DNA of 49,817 nucleotides from Methanothrix sp. (lineage in GTDB: Archaea > Halobacteriota > Methanosarcinia > Methanotrichales > Methanotrichaceae): the NCBI GenBank assembly GCA_017994055.1, contig JAGOLL010000009.1, positions 1 to 49,817 on the forward strand, in the 5' to 3' direction. Below the pieces are notes generated by a model. That model was given only the letters and a program-made list of their open reading frames with translations, searched no databases and was not told where the DNA came from. Below, one piece after another: positions 1 through 7,771 of the stretch. Position 1 is the first letter of the stretch. Each line of letters begins with the position of its first letter. The position numbers and the translations under genes are program-made.

Positions 1-275
1 CGGGAATAGGCGCCGGCCGATCGGCGGTGATGGAGGTCTTCGAGGAAAAGTACAGAGAAGACCTGGAGATGGACGAGGCCGTTCTTTTAGGCCTGGAGGC
101 GCTCTACAAGGCAGCCGAGGGCAAGGTGGAGGCGGCCACAACCGAGATCGGAATCATCAAGCTCGGCGACAGAAAGTTCTACAAGCTGTCTGAGGGCGAG
201 GTTGCCGCTTATGTAGAGCGGATGAAAAACAATGTAGCTGCCGATAAAAGTGAGGGAGACAAAGGAGAGGCTTAG
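1..275 (+). CDS. psmA: Proteasome alpha subunit, C-terminal part (5' end outside window)
   Basis: The open frame is already running at the left edge and reads GIGAGRSAVMEVFEEKYRED, the typical stretch of archaeal 20S proteasome alpha subunits, followed by a helix and the ending strand region (TTEIGIIKLGDRKFYKLS). Alpha subunits form the outer heptameric rings of the 20S particle and gate substrate entry to the beta chamber. About 91 residues of a usual ~240-260 are present. The charged, flexible tail (DKSEGDKGEA) is normal for the family; the very C-terminus of alpha rings is not the ATPase-docking element but lies near it. It is followed after two bases by the SBDS gene, the standard head of the archaeal exosome superoperon. 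Confidence is high because both sequence and context agree. Confidence 0.93.
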   Translation, partial: GIGAGRSAVMEVFEEKYREDLEMDEAVLLGLEALYKAAEGKVEAATTEIGIIKLGDRKFYKLSEGEVAAYVERMKNNVAADKSEGDKGEA

Positions 276-277
276 GG

Positions 278-976
278 ATGGTCAGACTGGATGACGCCGT
301 CCCCGCCCGGCTCAAGACCCATGGGACCACATTCGAGGTTTTGGTGGACCCGGACGGAGCCCTGGCCCTGAAGCGGGGCGAGAGCGTCAACCTGGAGGAG
401 ATCCTCGCGGTGGAGGATGTCTTCGAGAATGCCTCTCGAGGCGACCGGAGCCCGGAAGAGGATCTTCAAAAGGCCTTCGGCACCACCCAGGTTCTGACAA
501 TCGCCGAGGCCATAATCAAGAAGGGCGAGATAAGCCTCACCGCCGAGCAGCGCAAGCAGTTCATTGAGAACAAGCGCAGGCAGGTCATTGAGATCATAGC
601 CAGAAATGCCATCAACCCCCAGACCAAGACTCCTCATCCGCCGGGAAGGATAGATCAGGCCATGACCGAGGCCAGGGTCAACATCGACCCCACCAAATCC
701 ACAGATGAGCTGGTCAAGATAGCCATGAAGGCCATCCGGCCACTCATACCCATCCGGTTCGAGGAGGTGGAGGTGGCGGTGAAGATACCACCGGAATATG
801 CTCCCAAAGCCTACGGCGAAGTCGCCGCCTTTGGCAAGCTCAATCGGGAAGCGTGGCAGAACAATGGCGCCTGGATCGGAGTGGTCCAGATACCGGCAGG
901 CATGCAGACGGAATTCTACGCCCTGATCAACCGTCTGACCAAAGGAGAAGCGGAGACGAAGCTTCTCAAGCATTGA
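278..976 (+). CDS. SBDS/Sdo1 ribosome maturation protein
   Basis: The 232-residue product has the length and order of archaeal SBDS proteins: N-terminal FYSH domain (about 1-90, beginning MVRLDDAVPARLKTHGTTFE), a central helical domain (about 95-165, with IEIIARNAINPQTKTPHPPG) and a C-terminal ferredoxin-like domain. In eukaryotes SBDS works with the GTPase EFL1 to release eIF6 from the large subunit; in archaea it is thought to act in late 50S maturation with EF-2. The ATG lies two bases after the psmA stop and the gene leads into rrp4 with a short spacer, so it is part of one transcript with the exosome genes. Nothing unusual is seen. Confidence 0.95.
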   Translation: MVRLDDAVPARLKTHGTTFEVLVDPDGALALKRGESVNLEEILAVEDVFENASRGDRSPEEDLQKAFGTTQVLTIAEAIIKKGEISLTAEQRKQFIENKRRQVIEIIARNAINPQTKTPHPPGRIDQAMTEARVNIDPTKSTDELVKIAMKAIRPLIPIRFEEVEVAVKIPPEYAPKAYGEVAAFGKLNREAWQNNGAWIGVVQIPAGMQTEFYALINRLTKGEAETKLLKH

Positions 977-996
977 ATGCGGGAGTCGAAAACGAA

Positions 997-1662
997 ATGG
1001 ATCGCAAGGTGGTAGTGCCGGGTGATCTTCTCTCTGAGGATGCCAAGAGGTCGGGCGAGGGGACGTATATCCGCGATGGGAGCGTTTATTCCTTGCTGTA
1101 TGGCCTTGCGAACTTTAGGGATAAGATAAATGTCATACCTCTGGCGGGCAAGTATGTGCCCGGACCGGGGGATAACGTCATCGGAGTGGTGAAGGATATC
1201 ACCTTCTCCAACTGGATCGTGGACATAAACTCGCCCTATGACGGGCTGCTGCACATCTCCGAGTTTCCCAAGAGGATTGAATCGGAGGAGATGAGCAAGT
1301 ATTTGCATATCGGCAGCTCCATCATGGCCCGGATTAAGGATGTGGACCCCACCATGAAGGTGGAACTCACTTTAAACGACCGCAAGCTGGGGTTGATAAG
1401 GGCCGGCAGGGTGGTGGAGATAAGCCATACCCGGGTTCCGAGGCTCATCGGCAAGGGCGGATCCATGATCGGCATGCTGAAGAAAGAGTTGAACTGCAGC
1501 ATCTTCGTGGGCCAGAACGGAAGGATCTGGATTAACGGAGGGGCAGAGGATACGGATCTGGCCTTGAAGACCATCAGCCTGATCGAGAAGGAGGCCCATA
1601 CCAGCGGCCTCACGGACCGGGTAGTGGCATACCTCAAGAAGGAGAAAGGGGCCAGAAGTTGA
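997..1662 (+). CDS. rrp4: Exosome complex RNA-binding protein Rrp4
   Basis: The 221-residue protein begins [12 protein letters not shown] and shows an N-terminal domain, an S1 domain (about 61-125, [20 protein letters not shown]) and a KH domain with its GxxG-type loop IGKGG at about 151. These are the marks of Rrp4, one of the two alternative caps (with Csl4) that thread RNA into the archaeal exosome ring of Rrp41/Rrp42. The frame is open upstream into the SBDS gene, but the ATG at 997 gives the family N-terminus; a TTG at 973 is a weaker alternative. The stop overlaps the start region of rrp41. The gene sits in the expected order rrp4-rrp41-rrp42. Confidence 0.95.
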   Translation: MDRKVVVPGDLLSEDAKRSGEGTYIRDGSVYSLLYGLANFRDKINVIPLAGKYVPGPGDNVIGVVKDITFSNWIVDINSPYDGLLHISEFPKRIESEEMSKYLHIGSSIMARIKDVDPTMKVELTLNDRKLGLIRAGRVVEISHTRVPRLIGKGGSMIGMLKKELNCSIFVGQNGRIWINGGAEDTDLALKTISLIEKEAHTSGLTDRVVAYLKKEKGARS

Positions 1663-1667
1663 TCGCT

Positions 1668-2417
1668 ATGGATGAGACTGATATATCATTTTTCAAGGAC
1701 GGACTGCGCCTGGATGGCCGGAAGGCGGATGAGCTACGTCCGGTGAAGATCGAGGTGGGAGTCCTGGCCAGAGCAGACGGCTCATGCTACATCGAGATGG
1801 GAGGAAACAAGGTCATAGCCGCGGTTTACGGGCCCAGGGAGGTGCATCCCAGGCACCTGCAGGAGGTCACCCGGGCCATTGTGAGATACAGATACAACAT
1901 GGCCTCGTTTTCAGTCGAGGAGAGAAAGCGGCCCGGGCCGGACAGGAGATCCTATGAGCTGTCCAAGGTAAGCCGGGAGGCTCTGGAGCCTGTGATTATC
2001 ACCAGCTTCTTTCCCCGATCGGTCATAGACGTATTTGTGGAGGTGCTCCAGGCGGATGCCGGAACCAGGACCGCAGGGATCAATGCGGCGGCAGTGGCTT
2101 TGGCCGATGCCGGAATTCCCATGAAGAGCATGATCTCCTCCTGTGCGGCGGGAAAGGTGGCCGACACCATAGTCCTAGATCCCATGAAGGAGGAGGACAA
2201 CTTCGGCCAGGCCGATCTGCCCATAGCCATGACCCCCAGCGGGGAGATCACCCTGATGCAGATGGACGGCGGGCTGACCCCGGAGGAGTTCCACCAGGCG
2301 GTGGAGCTGGCCATGAAGGGAGCCCGGGACATATACGAGCTGCAGAGAGCAGCATTGGTCAAGAAGTACAATCAAATGACTGAGCCGGGACAGGCGGAGG
2401 TGCATGCCTGTGACTAA
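1668..2417 (+). CDS. rrp41: Exosome catalytic subunit Rrp41 (RNase PH fold)
   Basis: This 249-residue RNase PH-like protein starts [20 protein letters not shown], the classic Rrp41 N-terminus. It keeps the phosphorolytic active-site features: the RRSYELS segment around 93-99 for RNA/phosphate contact and GQADLPIAM with the catalytic aspartate near 183. Rrp41 forms a hexameric ring with Rrp42 and degrades RNA 3' to 5' using phosphate, and can add tails in reverse. The ATG at 1668 was chosen over an upstream TTG at 1659 that overlaps the rrp4 stop. The end overlaps rrp42 by 14 bases, implying translational coupling that would help equal synthesis of the two ring subunits. Confidence 0.96.
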   Translation: MDETDISFFKDGLRLDGRKADELRPVKIEVGVLARADGSCYIEMGGNKVIAAVYGPREVHPRHLQEVTRAIVRYRYNMASFSVEERKRPGPDRRSYELSKVSREALEPVIITSFFPRSVIDVFVEVLQADAGTRTAGINAAAVALADAGIPMKSMISSCAAGKVADTIVLDPMKEEDNFGQADLPIAMTPSGEITLMQMDGGLTPEEFHQAVELAMKGARDIYELQRAALVKKYNQMTEPGQAEVHACD

Positions 2418-3186
2418 TGTCATCTCCGAGATCAAGAAGGACTTCATCTACAATTTGCTGCTCAAGGGAGAGAGGATCGACGGTCGATCGTTCCACCAGT
2501 ACCGGGAGATATCCATAGAGATGGATGTGATCCGGAAGGCGGAGGGAAGCGCGCTGGTAAAGCTCGGCTCCAGCCAGGTTCTGGTGGGGGTCAAGATGCA
2601 GCCGGGGGAGCCCTTTCAGGATACGCCCAATCGGGGCGTGATCATCACCAATGCCGAACTGGTGCCCCTGGCCTCTCCATCATTCGAGCCCGGCCCGCCC
2701 AGCGAGGTGGGAATAGAGCTGGCCCGTTTGGTGGATCGTGGCGTGCGCGAGTCCAAGGCCATTGACCTGGAGGCCCTCTGCATTGAGCCGGGCAAGAAGG
2801 TGTGGATAGTATTCATTGATGTTCATATACTGGATGACTGCGGAAACATACTCGATGCCGCATCTCTGGGAGCCATTGCCGCCCTGCTCTCAACCAAGGT
2901 GCCCGCCAGCCGCTTCGGCCTGGGGGAGGACTACATCCTTCCCGTGAGAGACATCCCCATAGCCACCACCGCCATTGAGTTCAATGATGTTCTCATGTTC
3001 GATCCGGGAGTGGATGAGGAGGCCATAGCCAACACCAGGCTGACCATCATCACCACGGCGGAGGGCAACATCTGCGGCACTCAGAAGAGCGGCACGGGAA
3101 TGCTCCGGCCGGAGCAGGTCTACCGCATCATTGATATAGCATGTGAGAACGCGAGAGAGATCCGGGAAAAGTTTCTGGAAGCATAA
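2404..3186 (+). CDS. rrp42: Exosome ring subunit Rrp42 (inactive RNase PH)
   Basis: The product is 260 residues, RNase PH family, beginning [19 protein letters not shown]. It aligns with archaeal Rrp42: conserved [11 protein letters not shown], a [18 protein letters not shown] segment and the ending region that in Rrp41 would carry catalytic residues but here reads [20 protein letters not shown], lacking the acidic catalytic pair. Rrp42 is structurally required for the hexameric ring and contributes to RNA binding. It starts within rrp41 (14-base overlap) and is followed after 15 bases by the ribosomal protein gene. Assignment rests on sequence and gene order. Confidence 0.95.
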   Translation: MPVTNVISEIKKDFIYNLLLKGERIDGRSFHQYREISIEMDVIRKAEGSALVKLGSSQVLVGVKMQPGEPFQDTPNRGVIITNAELVPLASPSFEPGPPSEVGIELARLVDRGVRESKAIDLEALCIEPGKKVWIVFIDVHILDDCGNILDAASLGAIAALLSTKVPASRFGLGEDYILPVRDIPIATTAIEFNDVLMFDPGVDEEAIANTRLTIITTAEGNICGTQKSGTGMLRPEQVYRIIDIACENAREIREKFLEA

Positions 3187-3201
3187 ACGGAAGTTATAGA
3201 A

Positions 3202-3483
3202 ATGGCTAAGCAGACTACCAAAGGAAGGAAGAGCAGATCGGCAGCCAGGTTCGGCCCCAGGTACGGCCGCAAATCAAGAAAGCTCGTAGCTGATCTGGAA
3301 GAGAAGAGCCGGGCATCTTATGATTGCCCTCAATGCGGAAGAAACAGGGTCACCAGAACCAGCACGGCTATATGGAGCTGCAGCAAATGCGGCTATACAT
3401 TTGCCGGCGGCTCGTTCATGCCCGAGACCTCCTTGGGCCGCTCAGTGCTGCGGTCTTTAAGGAAGACTCTTGAGGCGGCCTAA
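3202..3483 (+). CDS. rpl37ae: Large ribosomal subunit protein eL43 (L37Ae)
   Basis: This 93-residue basic protein begins [20 protein letters not shown] and carries a four-cysteine zinc ribbon at 42, 45, 60 and 63 (CPQC and CSKC), separated by RTSTAIW. Length and pattern match L37Ae of archaea and eukaryotes, a component of the 50S subunit. The gene sits between rrp42 and rpoP, three bases before the next ATG, as in other archaeal exosome superoperons. No anomalies are visible. Confidence 0.96.
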   Translation: MAKQTTKGRKSRSAARFGPRYGRKSRKLVADLEEKSRASYDCPQCGRNRVTRTSTAIWSCSKCGYTFAGGSFMPETSLGRSVLRSLRKTLEAA

Positions 3484-3486
3484 GAG

Positions 3487-3624
3487 ATGGCTTATAAGTG
3501 CACCAGATGCAAGAAGACTGTGGAGATTGATTACGAGTACAGCGGCATACGCTGTCCCTATTGCGGGCACCGCATCTTGATGAAGGAGCGGCCCACCACA
3601 GTCAAGAAGATGAAAGCCATCTGA
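3487..3624 (+). CDS. rpoP: RNA polymerase subunit P (Rpb12 homolog)
   Basis: A 45-residue protein, [18 protein letters not shown] followed by [17 protein letters not shown] and a basic tail. The two CxxC knuckles (C5, C8, C23, C26) form the zinc ribbon of RpoP/Rpb12, which bridges the Rpb2/Rpb3-like subunits in the archaeal RNA polymerase. The start lies three bases after the eL43 stop, and the TGA stop shares its last base with the ATG of the following Brix gene. It is too short for many gene finders but sequence, length and position are all as expected. Confidence 0.95.
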   Translation: MAYKCTRCKKTVEIDYEYSGIRCPYCGHRILMKERPTTVKKMKAI

Positions 3625-4043
3625 TGTTCATCACCACATCGAGAGACCCATCCGCCAAGGCCAGGCGCTTTGCCCGAACTCTGGCCTCCTTTCTCTCTAT
3701 CGATTATATCAATAGAGGAAAGCAGAGGCCGAACCGGGTGGATGCCATGCTGGTGGTATTAGAGGATCACGGCAATCCTGCCGCCCTGGCCAAGCGCAGC
3801 TCTGAGGGCGAGGAGAAGCTCAGCTTTCGGCTCTCCGGCGAGATCGGGGCGCATCGGCTGCAGGCGGCGGCAGCAGAAGCAGTGGTTGTGGGCGAAAAAG
3901 AGATTGCCCTTCTCATTGCCTGCTTCCTGGAGCTGGAATGGATGCCAGAGGCAGGCAGGGCCCAGGGGCGTCGGATCCTGGTGGAGCCGGGGAGAATCGA
4001 GTTCCTGGATGGAGATAATGCCTGGATCAGGCTGAAGACATGA
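3624..4043 (+). CDS. Brix domain protein, Imp4-like ribosome biogenesis factor
   Basis: The 139-residue protein starts [20 protein letters not shown] and has the archaeal short Brix/Imp4 form: the initial strand with TTSRxPS, FLSIDYINRGKQ, and an internal LSFRLSGEIGAHRLQ segment. Brix proteins bind pre-rRNA during ribosome assembly; archaeal members are single-domain and their exact role is not settled. The chosen ATG overlaps the rpoP stop by one base (TGATG), and the gene ends in a four-base overlap (ATGA) with pcc1. Its place in this operon is the usual one. Assignment to the family is confident from the first 30 residues and synteny. Confidence 0.88.
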   Translation: MFITTSRDPSAKARRFARTLASFLSIDYINRGKQRPNRVDAMLVVLEDHGNPAALAKRSSEGEEKLSFRLSGEIGAHRLQAAAAEAVVVGEKEIALLIACFLELEWMPEAGRAQGRRILVEPGRIEFLDGDNAWIRLKT

Positions 4044-4267
4044 AGTGCTGTGCAGAGCTGGAATTTAAGAGCAGCCGGGCGGCGGAGATCTATGAATCTC
4101 TCCGGCCTGAGCTGGATGACGACCTGCACCGCTCCAGTGTGACCCTGCAGAAAAGAGATGGCCTTATTCAACTGAAGATCAAGGGGGACGACACAGTCTC
4201 CCTCCGGGCAGCCTTAAATACCTGGATAAGGTTGGTTAAGATTGCATTTGAGATGGTGAGTTTATGA
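4040..4267 (+). CDS. pcc1: KEOPS complex subunit Pcc1
   Basis: A 75-residue protein with the small alpha/beta Pcc1 fold: strand MKCCAELEFKSS, helix AAEIYESLRPEL, strands and a final helix with LRAALNTWIRLVKIAFEM, a hallmark of the family. Pcc1 is the dimerisation subunit of KEOPS, which with Kae1, Bud32 and Cgi121 makes threonylcarbamoyl-adenosine at position 37 of ANN-decoding tRNAs. It overlaps the Brix gene and the prefoldin gene by four bases each. The Bud32 subunit of the same complex is encoded separately at 36,530-37,102 in this window. Confidence 0.88.
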   Translation: MKCCAELEFKSSRAAEIYESLRPELDDDLHRSSVTLQKRDGLIQLKIKGDDTVSLRAALNTWIRLVKIAFEMVSL

Positions 4268-4626
4268 GTGGCGAATTGCCTCCGCAGATACAGAATCAAT
4301 TGGCTCAGCTGCAGCAACTTCAGCAGCAGGCCCAGGCGGTTATGACCCAGAAGGGCCAGATCGAGGGGCTGATCCGGGAGACCGAGGCGGCGCTGAAGGA
4401 GCTGGAGAAGAGCCCTGACGACGCAATTATTTATAAGAGCGTGGGGGAGCTTCTCTTCAAGTCGGAGAAGCCCAAGCTGCTGGAAGAGCTGAAGGAGAGA
4501 AAGGATATGATGGATATCCGGCTCAAGACCATGGCCAAGCAGGAAGAGAGGATCCAGGGCCGCTTCAATCAGCTTCAAGAGCAGCTTAAGATATCATTAG
4601 GCCAAATGCCGCCCAAGGGCGGCTAA
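4264..4626 (+). CDS. pfdB: Prefoldin beta subunit
   Basis: The 120-residue protein has two long amphipathic coiled-coil helices (about 8-50 and 75-112) joined by a short beta hairpin region (SPDDAIIYKSVGELLFKS), the exact form of prefoldin beta. Prefoldin is an alpha2-beta4 jellyfish-shaped holdase that passes unfolded proteins to the thermosome. The beginning MSGELPPQIQNQLAQLQQLQ is typical of archaeal beta subunits. It overlaps pcc1 by four bases and is the last protein gene of the superoperon; a tRNA gene follows after nine bases, suggesting that the transcript may run into it. Confidence 0.95.
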   Translation: MSGELPPQIQNQLAQLQQLQQQAQAVMTQKGQIEGLIRETEAALKELEKSPDDAIIYKSVGELLFKSEKPKLLEELKERKDMMDIRLKTMAKQEERIQGRFNQLQEQLKISLGQMPPKGG

Positions 4627-4635
4627 ATTATTTGC

Positions 4636-4712
<77 letters not shown>

Positions 4713-4740
4713 TTATAGTTTTTCATTTTAGGGAGGTTTT

Positions 4741-4926
4741 ATGTGCGAGCTTAAGGTCTTTCTCTTGAAAGGAGAAGTGCGGGAGAAGGTTATGGACGGC
4801 GTTGTCAGGATCACGGTCCAGGATGGCAGTGTGCTATTAGAGGGCATCTTCGGGGAGTCGAAGAAGGCGGTGGGCAGGCTTGCCAGGGTGGATATAATTG
4901 CTCAGACGGCGGAGATTGTTTCATAA
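4741..4926 (+). CDS. CooT-family small nickel-binding protein
   Basis: A 61-residue protein starting MCELKVFLLKGE, with Cys at position 2 and a short beta-rich body (VVRITVQDGSVLLEGIFGES). This is the pattern of the CooT family, whose bacterial member binds nickel through Cys2 and helps load the CO dehydrogenase active site. A methanogen of this kind depends on nickel enzymes (CODH/ACS, methyl-CoM reductase), so a nickel chaperone is plausible, but no such target gene lies nearby. A good ribosome-binding site (GGGAGG) precedes the ATG. The link to CODH is an inference from the family. Confidence 0.75.
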   Translation: MCELKVFLLKGEVREKVMDGVVRITVQDGSVLLEGIFGESKKAVGRLARVDIIAQTAEIVS

Positions 4927-5027
4927 TTCATCCAAAAATGCTGAAAACGGACACTTTAACTGACATTTTATTGCGGTTATCGACTACGGATGCCCTGATA
5001 CCCGATTTTTAACTTTTTTCTGCTTCG

Positions 5028-5279
5028 ATGATCTGCATGACACGGAGCGACTTTGCAGGGGCGGTCTTTATCTTCACCAGCGTCAAGGGAAGCGTGGTGG
5101 CATTTGGGCTCCTGACCCTGTCCGGGAATAATGTCCCGGCCTACCATCTGCACTTTAAAACCAATGACAGAAAGGCGGACGGGCATATCCTGGAGATCCA
5201 GGTTGAAAGTGCCACGGCTCAGTTGGATGCCACAGCCGGATTTGCCATAGAGCCTCTCAGAAGTGGCAACTTTCTCTGA
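5028..5279 (+). pseudogene. Remnant of alpha-acetolactate decarboxylase (C-terminal third)
   Basis: The open frame of 83 codons resembles only the C-terminal part of acetolactate decarboxylase: a strand with VFIFTSVKGSVVAF, then NVPAYHLHFKTNDRKADGH and a final strand ILEIQVESATAQLD. The two histidines of YHLHF and the histidine of DRKADGH match the three zinc ligands of the enzyme. Full enzymes are about 240-260 residues, and the 100 bases upstream are AT-rich, contain stops in this frame and show no N-terminal domain. The fragment has no convincing ribosome-binding site. It most likely is a truncated remnant; a short functional derivative cannot be excluded. The family match is by motif recognition, not by a search. 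Confidence 0.65.
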
Positions 5280-5366
5280 GATCGACCTTACCAGAGATCT
5301 GCAGGCGGATCTGAAGCCGACCGAAAAGTGAGATGTTTGTTGGAGAGATAAGATCTAAATCATTTA

Positions 5367-5450
5367 TGCGGGGTACGGGATTCGAACCCGCGAACTCCTG
5401 CGAGACGGGATCTTAAGTCCCGCGCCTTTGGCCAGCTTGGCAAACCCCGC
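5367..5450 (-). tRNA. tRNA-Leu (anticodon TAA)
   Basis: On the minus strand the gene reads GCGGGGT ... ACCCCGC plus discriminator A, with anticodon loop ACTTAAGA containing TAA, a long variable arm (type II tRNA) and T loop GGGTTCGAATCCC. Length is 84 bases, no intron, no encoded CCA. It reads UUA codons. Confidence 0.94.
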
Positions 5451-5755
5451 TTTTAACTTTACGCCAAAGCCCTTCCCTCCGGCAAAATCCAGAAGAGGAC
5501 CGAGCATTGAGCATGTATGGTTCTGAGATAAGTACTTTCCCGAAGCCATAAGACCTGATAGATAGACCGCAATAGCGGATCAAAAATGAAATGCTGCCAA
5601 GCCTTTTCATCCGGCTAAAGACGGCATCTATATTTTATCCTAAATGTGCCATCCATATCTTCACTATCAAGGGCAGCCTGAGGAAAAATAAAAGATCTGG
5701 GGGGCAGAAGCTTGCTTGCCCCATGTTCTCTATACTCTAGTTATCTCTTGACCGC
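5451..5755. other. Intergenic stretch with no gene seen
   Basis: About 300 bases between tRNA-Leu and a secreted protein gene. Short open frames on the minus strand run through the tRNA and have no start signals or recognisable content. For tRNA-Leu on the minus strand this stretch would hold the promoter; an A+T-rich segment (ATCTATATTTTATCC) lies near 5628-5641, rather far from the tRNA. Nothing else is evident. Confidence 0.5.
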
Positions 5756-6337
5756 TTATTCAGGAGGAAATACCTGCCCGCCGGTGGCAGTAGCCATGGC
5801 AGGGGCTTCTCCTTTTGCGATGCTCAGGCTGGAGAGCAGGCCCTCAGTAACATCCGAGGGATAGGTGGAGGTGATGGTGACGCTGGTGGTGCCGGCAGAG
5901 ACCGGCCCGAAGTCCTCGCTATCCATCCAGTACATGGCCTTATAAATATTGCTTGGCGCCTCGGCGGCGGCCTGGAATGGCTCGGCTGTGATCAGGAAGC
6001 CATCCTTTCCATCAATGGTCATGTCTTGCACATCTGTAGAGTTGAAACCCTGGAGCATCAAGCTCATTGTATTCAGAGTCTTATGCATATTCAGAGTTGC
6101 ATCTGTCTGTTCGGCATACTCGGCAACGGCTATGCTGGCGCCGGTGGAATTGTCTATGAAGAGTGCTATGCTATAGACCGTGCCAATCTCGCTCTCCATG
6201 GGCTCTGCAACCTGAACCTGGTAATCGGCATCCAGATCAAAGGATACCATATAAGGTCCAAACTGCTGGCTGTCAGGCGCTGCCATTGCTACTGCAGACA
6301 TCATCAGCATCAAAGCTGCCGCATATAATAACTTCAC
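5756..6337 (-). CDS. Secreted protein of unknown function
   Basis: The product is 193 residues with a clear signal peptide (MKLLYAAALMLMMSAVAMA, cleavage before APDSQQ). The mature part is acidic, rich in Ser/Thr, with predicted beta structure and several N-glycosylation sequons (NST). No known domain is recognised; the phrase IGTVYSIALFIDNSTGASIAVAEY and DMTIDGKDGFLITAEPF suggest a compact beta-sandwich or lipocalin-like fold, but this is a guess. It stands alone, convergent with nothing close, and has a spacer of 130 bases to the divergently oriented DUF123 gene, giving room for promoters on both sides. Confidence 0.8.
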   Translation of the reverse strand: MKLLYAAALMLMMSAVAMAAPDSQQFGPYMVSFDLDADYQVQVAEPMESEIGTVYSIALFIDNSTGASIAVAEYAEQTDATLNMHKTLNTMSLMLQGFNSTDVQDMTIDGKDGFLITAEPFQAAAEAPSNIYKAMYWMDSEDFGPVSAGTTSVTITSTYPSDVTEGLLSSLSIAKGEAPAMATATGGQVFPPE

Positions 6338-6470
6338 TTACTTTTCACCCCAAGCCCATTGGCTTGTTCATCCTAGAAAAGTCTTCCTTTAATATGCATC
6401 TCGTATATCTCCTCCATAAAACCTCCACAAGTCAGCAAGCTGAAATATTAGGTCGTATGATGTCGGTCTT

Positions 6471-6908
6471 ATGCCGAGTCACGGCAGCGAGCCTGGAATC
6501 TATACCTTGATCCTATATCTGCCCAGTACGGAGCAGATTGCAGTCGGCGCACTGGGCTGGATTCATTTTCCAGAGGGCTTCTACTCCTACACCGGCTCGG
6601 CCCGGGGTCCGGGCGGTCTCAGGCGCCTGGACCGACATGCAGCGGTTATGGCTGGAAAAAGCCGTATCAGAAGGTGGCATATCGACTATCTGCTGCCCCG
6701 CTGCGAATTGAGGCAGGAGGCCATCGCCAAAACCGATCTTGATCTGGAGTGCTGCATCGCCAGGGGAATTGGCGAGAGGCTTGAATCCGTGCCAAACTTC
6801 GGGTGCAGCGATTGCCGCTGCCCCAGCCATCTGCACTACTCGGAGAGCGAAGAGGAGATGAAGCAGGCAGTGCTCCTGGCCCATGCCAATGCCTATGCTC
6901 TTCTCTAG
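6471..6908 (+). CDS. DUF123 / GIY-YIG-like (Uri-type) protein
   Basis: The 145-residue protein shows the DUF123 core: PGIYTLILYLPS near the N-terminus, GWIHFPEGFYSYTGSARGPGGLRRLDRH, KSRIRRWHIDYLL, and CSDCRCPSHLHY near the C-terminus. This family is related to GIY-YIG nucleases; the Y-Y-S/TGSA and R residues match the modified catalytic motif. In many archaea DUF123 is found alone or fused to endonuclease III, so a role in DNA repair is suspected but not shown. Start at 6471 (ATG) gives the normal length. It is a single-gene unit followed by a convergent secreted protein gene. Confidence 0.82.
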   Translation: MPSHGSEPGIYTLILYLPSTEQIAVGALGWIHFPEGFYSYTGSARGPGGLRRLDRHAAVMAGKSRIRRWHIDYLLPRCELRQEAIAKTDLDLECCIARGIGERLESVPNFGCSDCRCPSHLHYSESEEEMKQAVLLAHANAYALL

Positions 6909-6961
6909 GAAAAGCCTTGAGTCTATAAAATGGTCTATAGAGCCCACCCGTCCCATTTCAT

Positions 6962-7660
6962 TCATGGGCAGGGCAGGGTCAGGACGGATGTATTTCCTGC
7001 CACCAGCTCAGAACGAATCTGGGCATAGCCCATGTACTTGCCGTTCATAATATAGGTCGGCGAGGTTCTGGCATTCTTCTGGACCCTCTGGCCGATCCTA
7101 GCCGTTCCCTGTATTTCAGAGCTGATCTCATAGACGGAGAAGCTGTCATTCTGGTAGATCTTGGTGTCCTTGATCAGATCTTTATCTATATTATAGCTCT
7201 CAGAGAAGACCGAGCCCACCTCATAGTTCTTGGCGCAGAGGGCGTTCTTGAGATCGCTCTGGGTCATGGGCGGGATATAAGGCCGGTAATCATAATTGCC
7301 GGAGATGGTGAGCGATATCCCCTCTACCATGCGTTTGTCGGGACCGCAATCCTCAAGGCCATTATAAACCACTGAGTCTATGGTCCGGGTGGCCATTCCT
7401 GAGCCACTGGTGCCGAGAACCACCTTCTGCCCGGCAAATCCGGCATGGGTCTGCAGTATTCTGGACTCCTCCAGATAGCCGTTGACGAATATCCAGGAAT
7501 GCTCGCTGACGTTCTGGATGATCTCATTATCCGGTACTTGAGATATAGGACCGAAATAATGGGGTGTTGGGTCTGGAGGGGATATAAAAGCGGTTGTGCT
7601 GGCCATTGCTAATAATATGATAATAAGTCCCAAAGCCACGCTTCTTATTAGCCTTCTCAT
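6962..7660 (-). CDS. Secreted protein of unknown function
   Basis: A 232-residue product with an N-terminal signal sequence (basic MRRLIRS, hydrophobic core LGLIIILLAMASTTAF). The mature region contains two cysteines (near 106 and 142), a PYIPPMTQSDLKNALCAKNYEVGS segment and a C-terminal region of beta strands with KNARTSPTYIMNGKYMGYAQIR. No known domain is recognised. It lies between the convergent DUF123 gene and a divergent bactofilin-like gene; the shared upstream region (7661-7771) carries an ATATAA box for the rightward gene. Confidence 0.75.
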   Translation of the reverse strand: MRRLIRSVALGLIIILLAMASTTAFISPPDPTPHYFGPISQVPDNEIIQNVSEHSWIFVNGYLEESRILQTHAGFAGQKVVLGTSGSGMATRTIDSVVYNGLEDCGPDKRMVEGISLTISGNYDYRPYIPPMTQSDLKNALCAKNYEVGSVFSESYNIDKDLIKDTKIYQNDSFSVYEISSEIQGTARIGQRVQKNARTSPTYIMNGKYMGYAQIRSELVAGNTSVLTLPCP

Positions 7661-7771
7661 TCCCGCACCACGATCGGAATATTAGTCTCATCTCAGGGCA
7701 TCGAATATAAACCTGATCCCGTCTACATCGATTATTTATTGTTGAAGAGCCGAAATAAGGCTGTGATTGGA

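Noticed and set aside
272..973. Minus-strand frame opposite SBDS
   Set aside because: Complement of a strongly conserved gene; translation has no conserved content.
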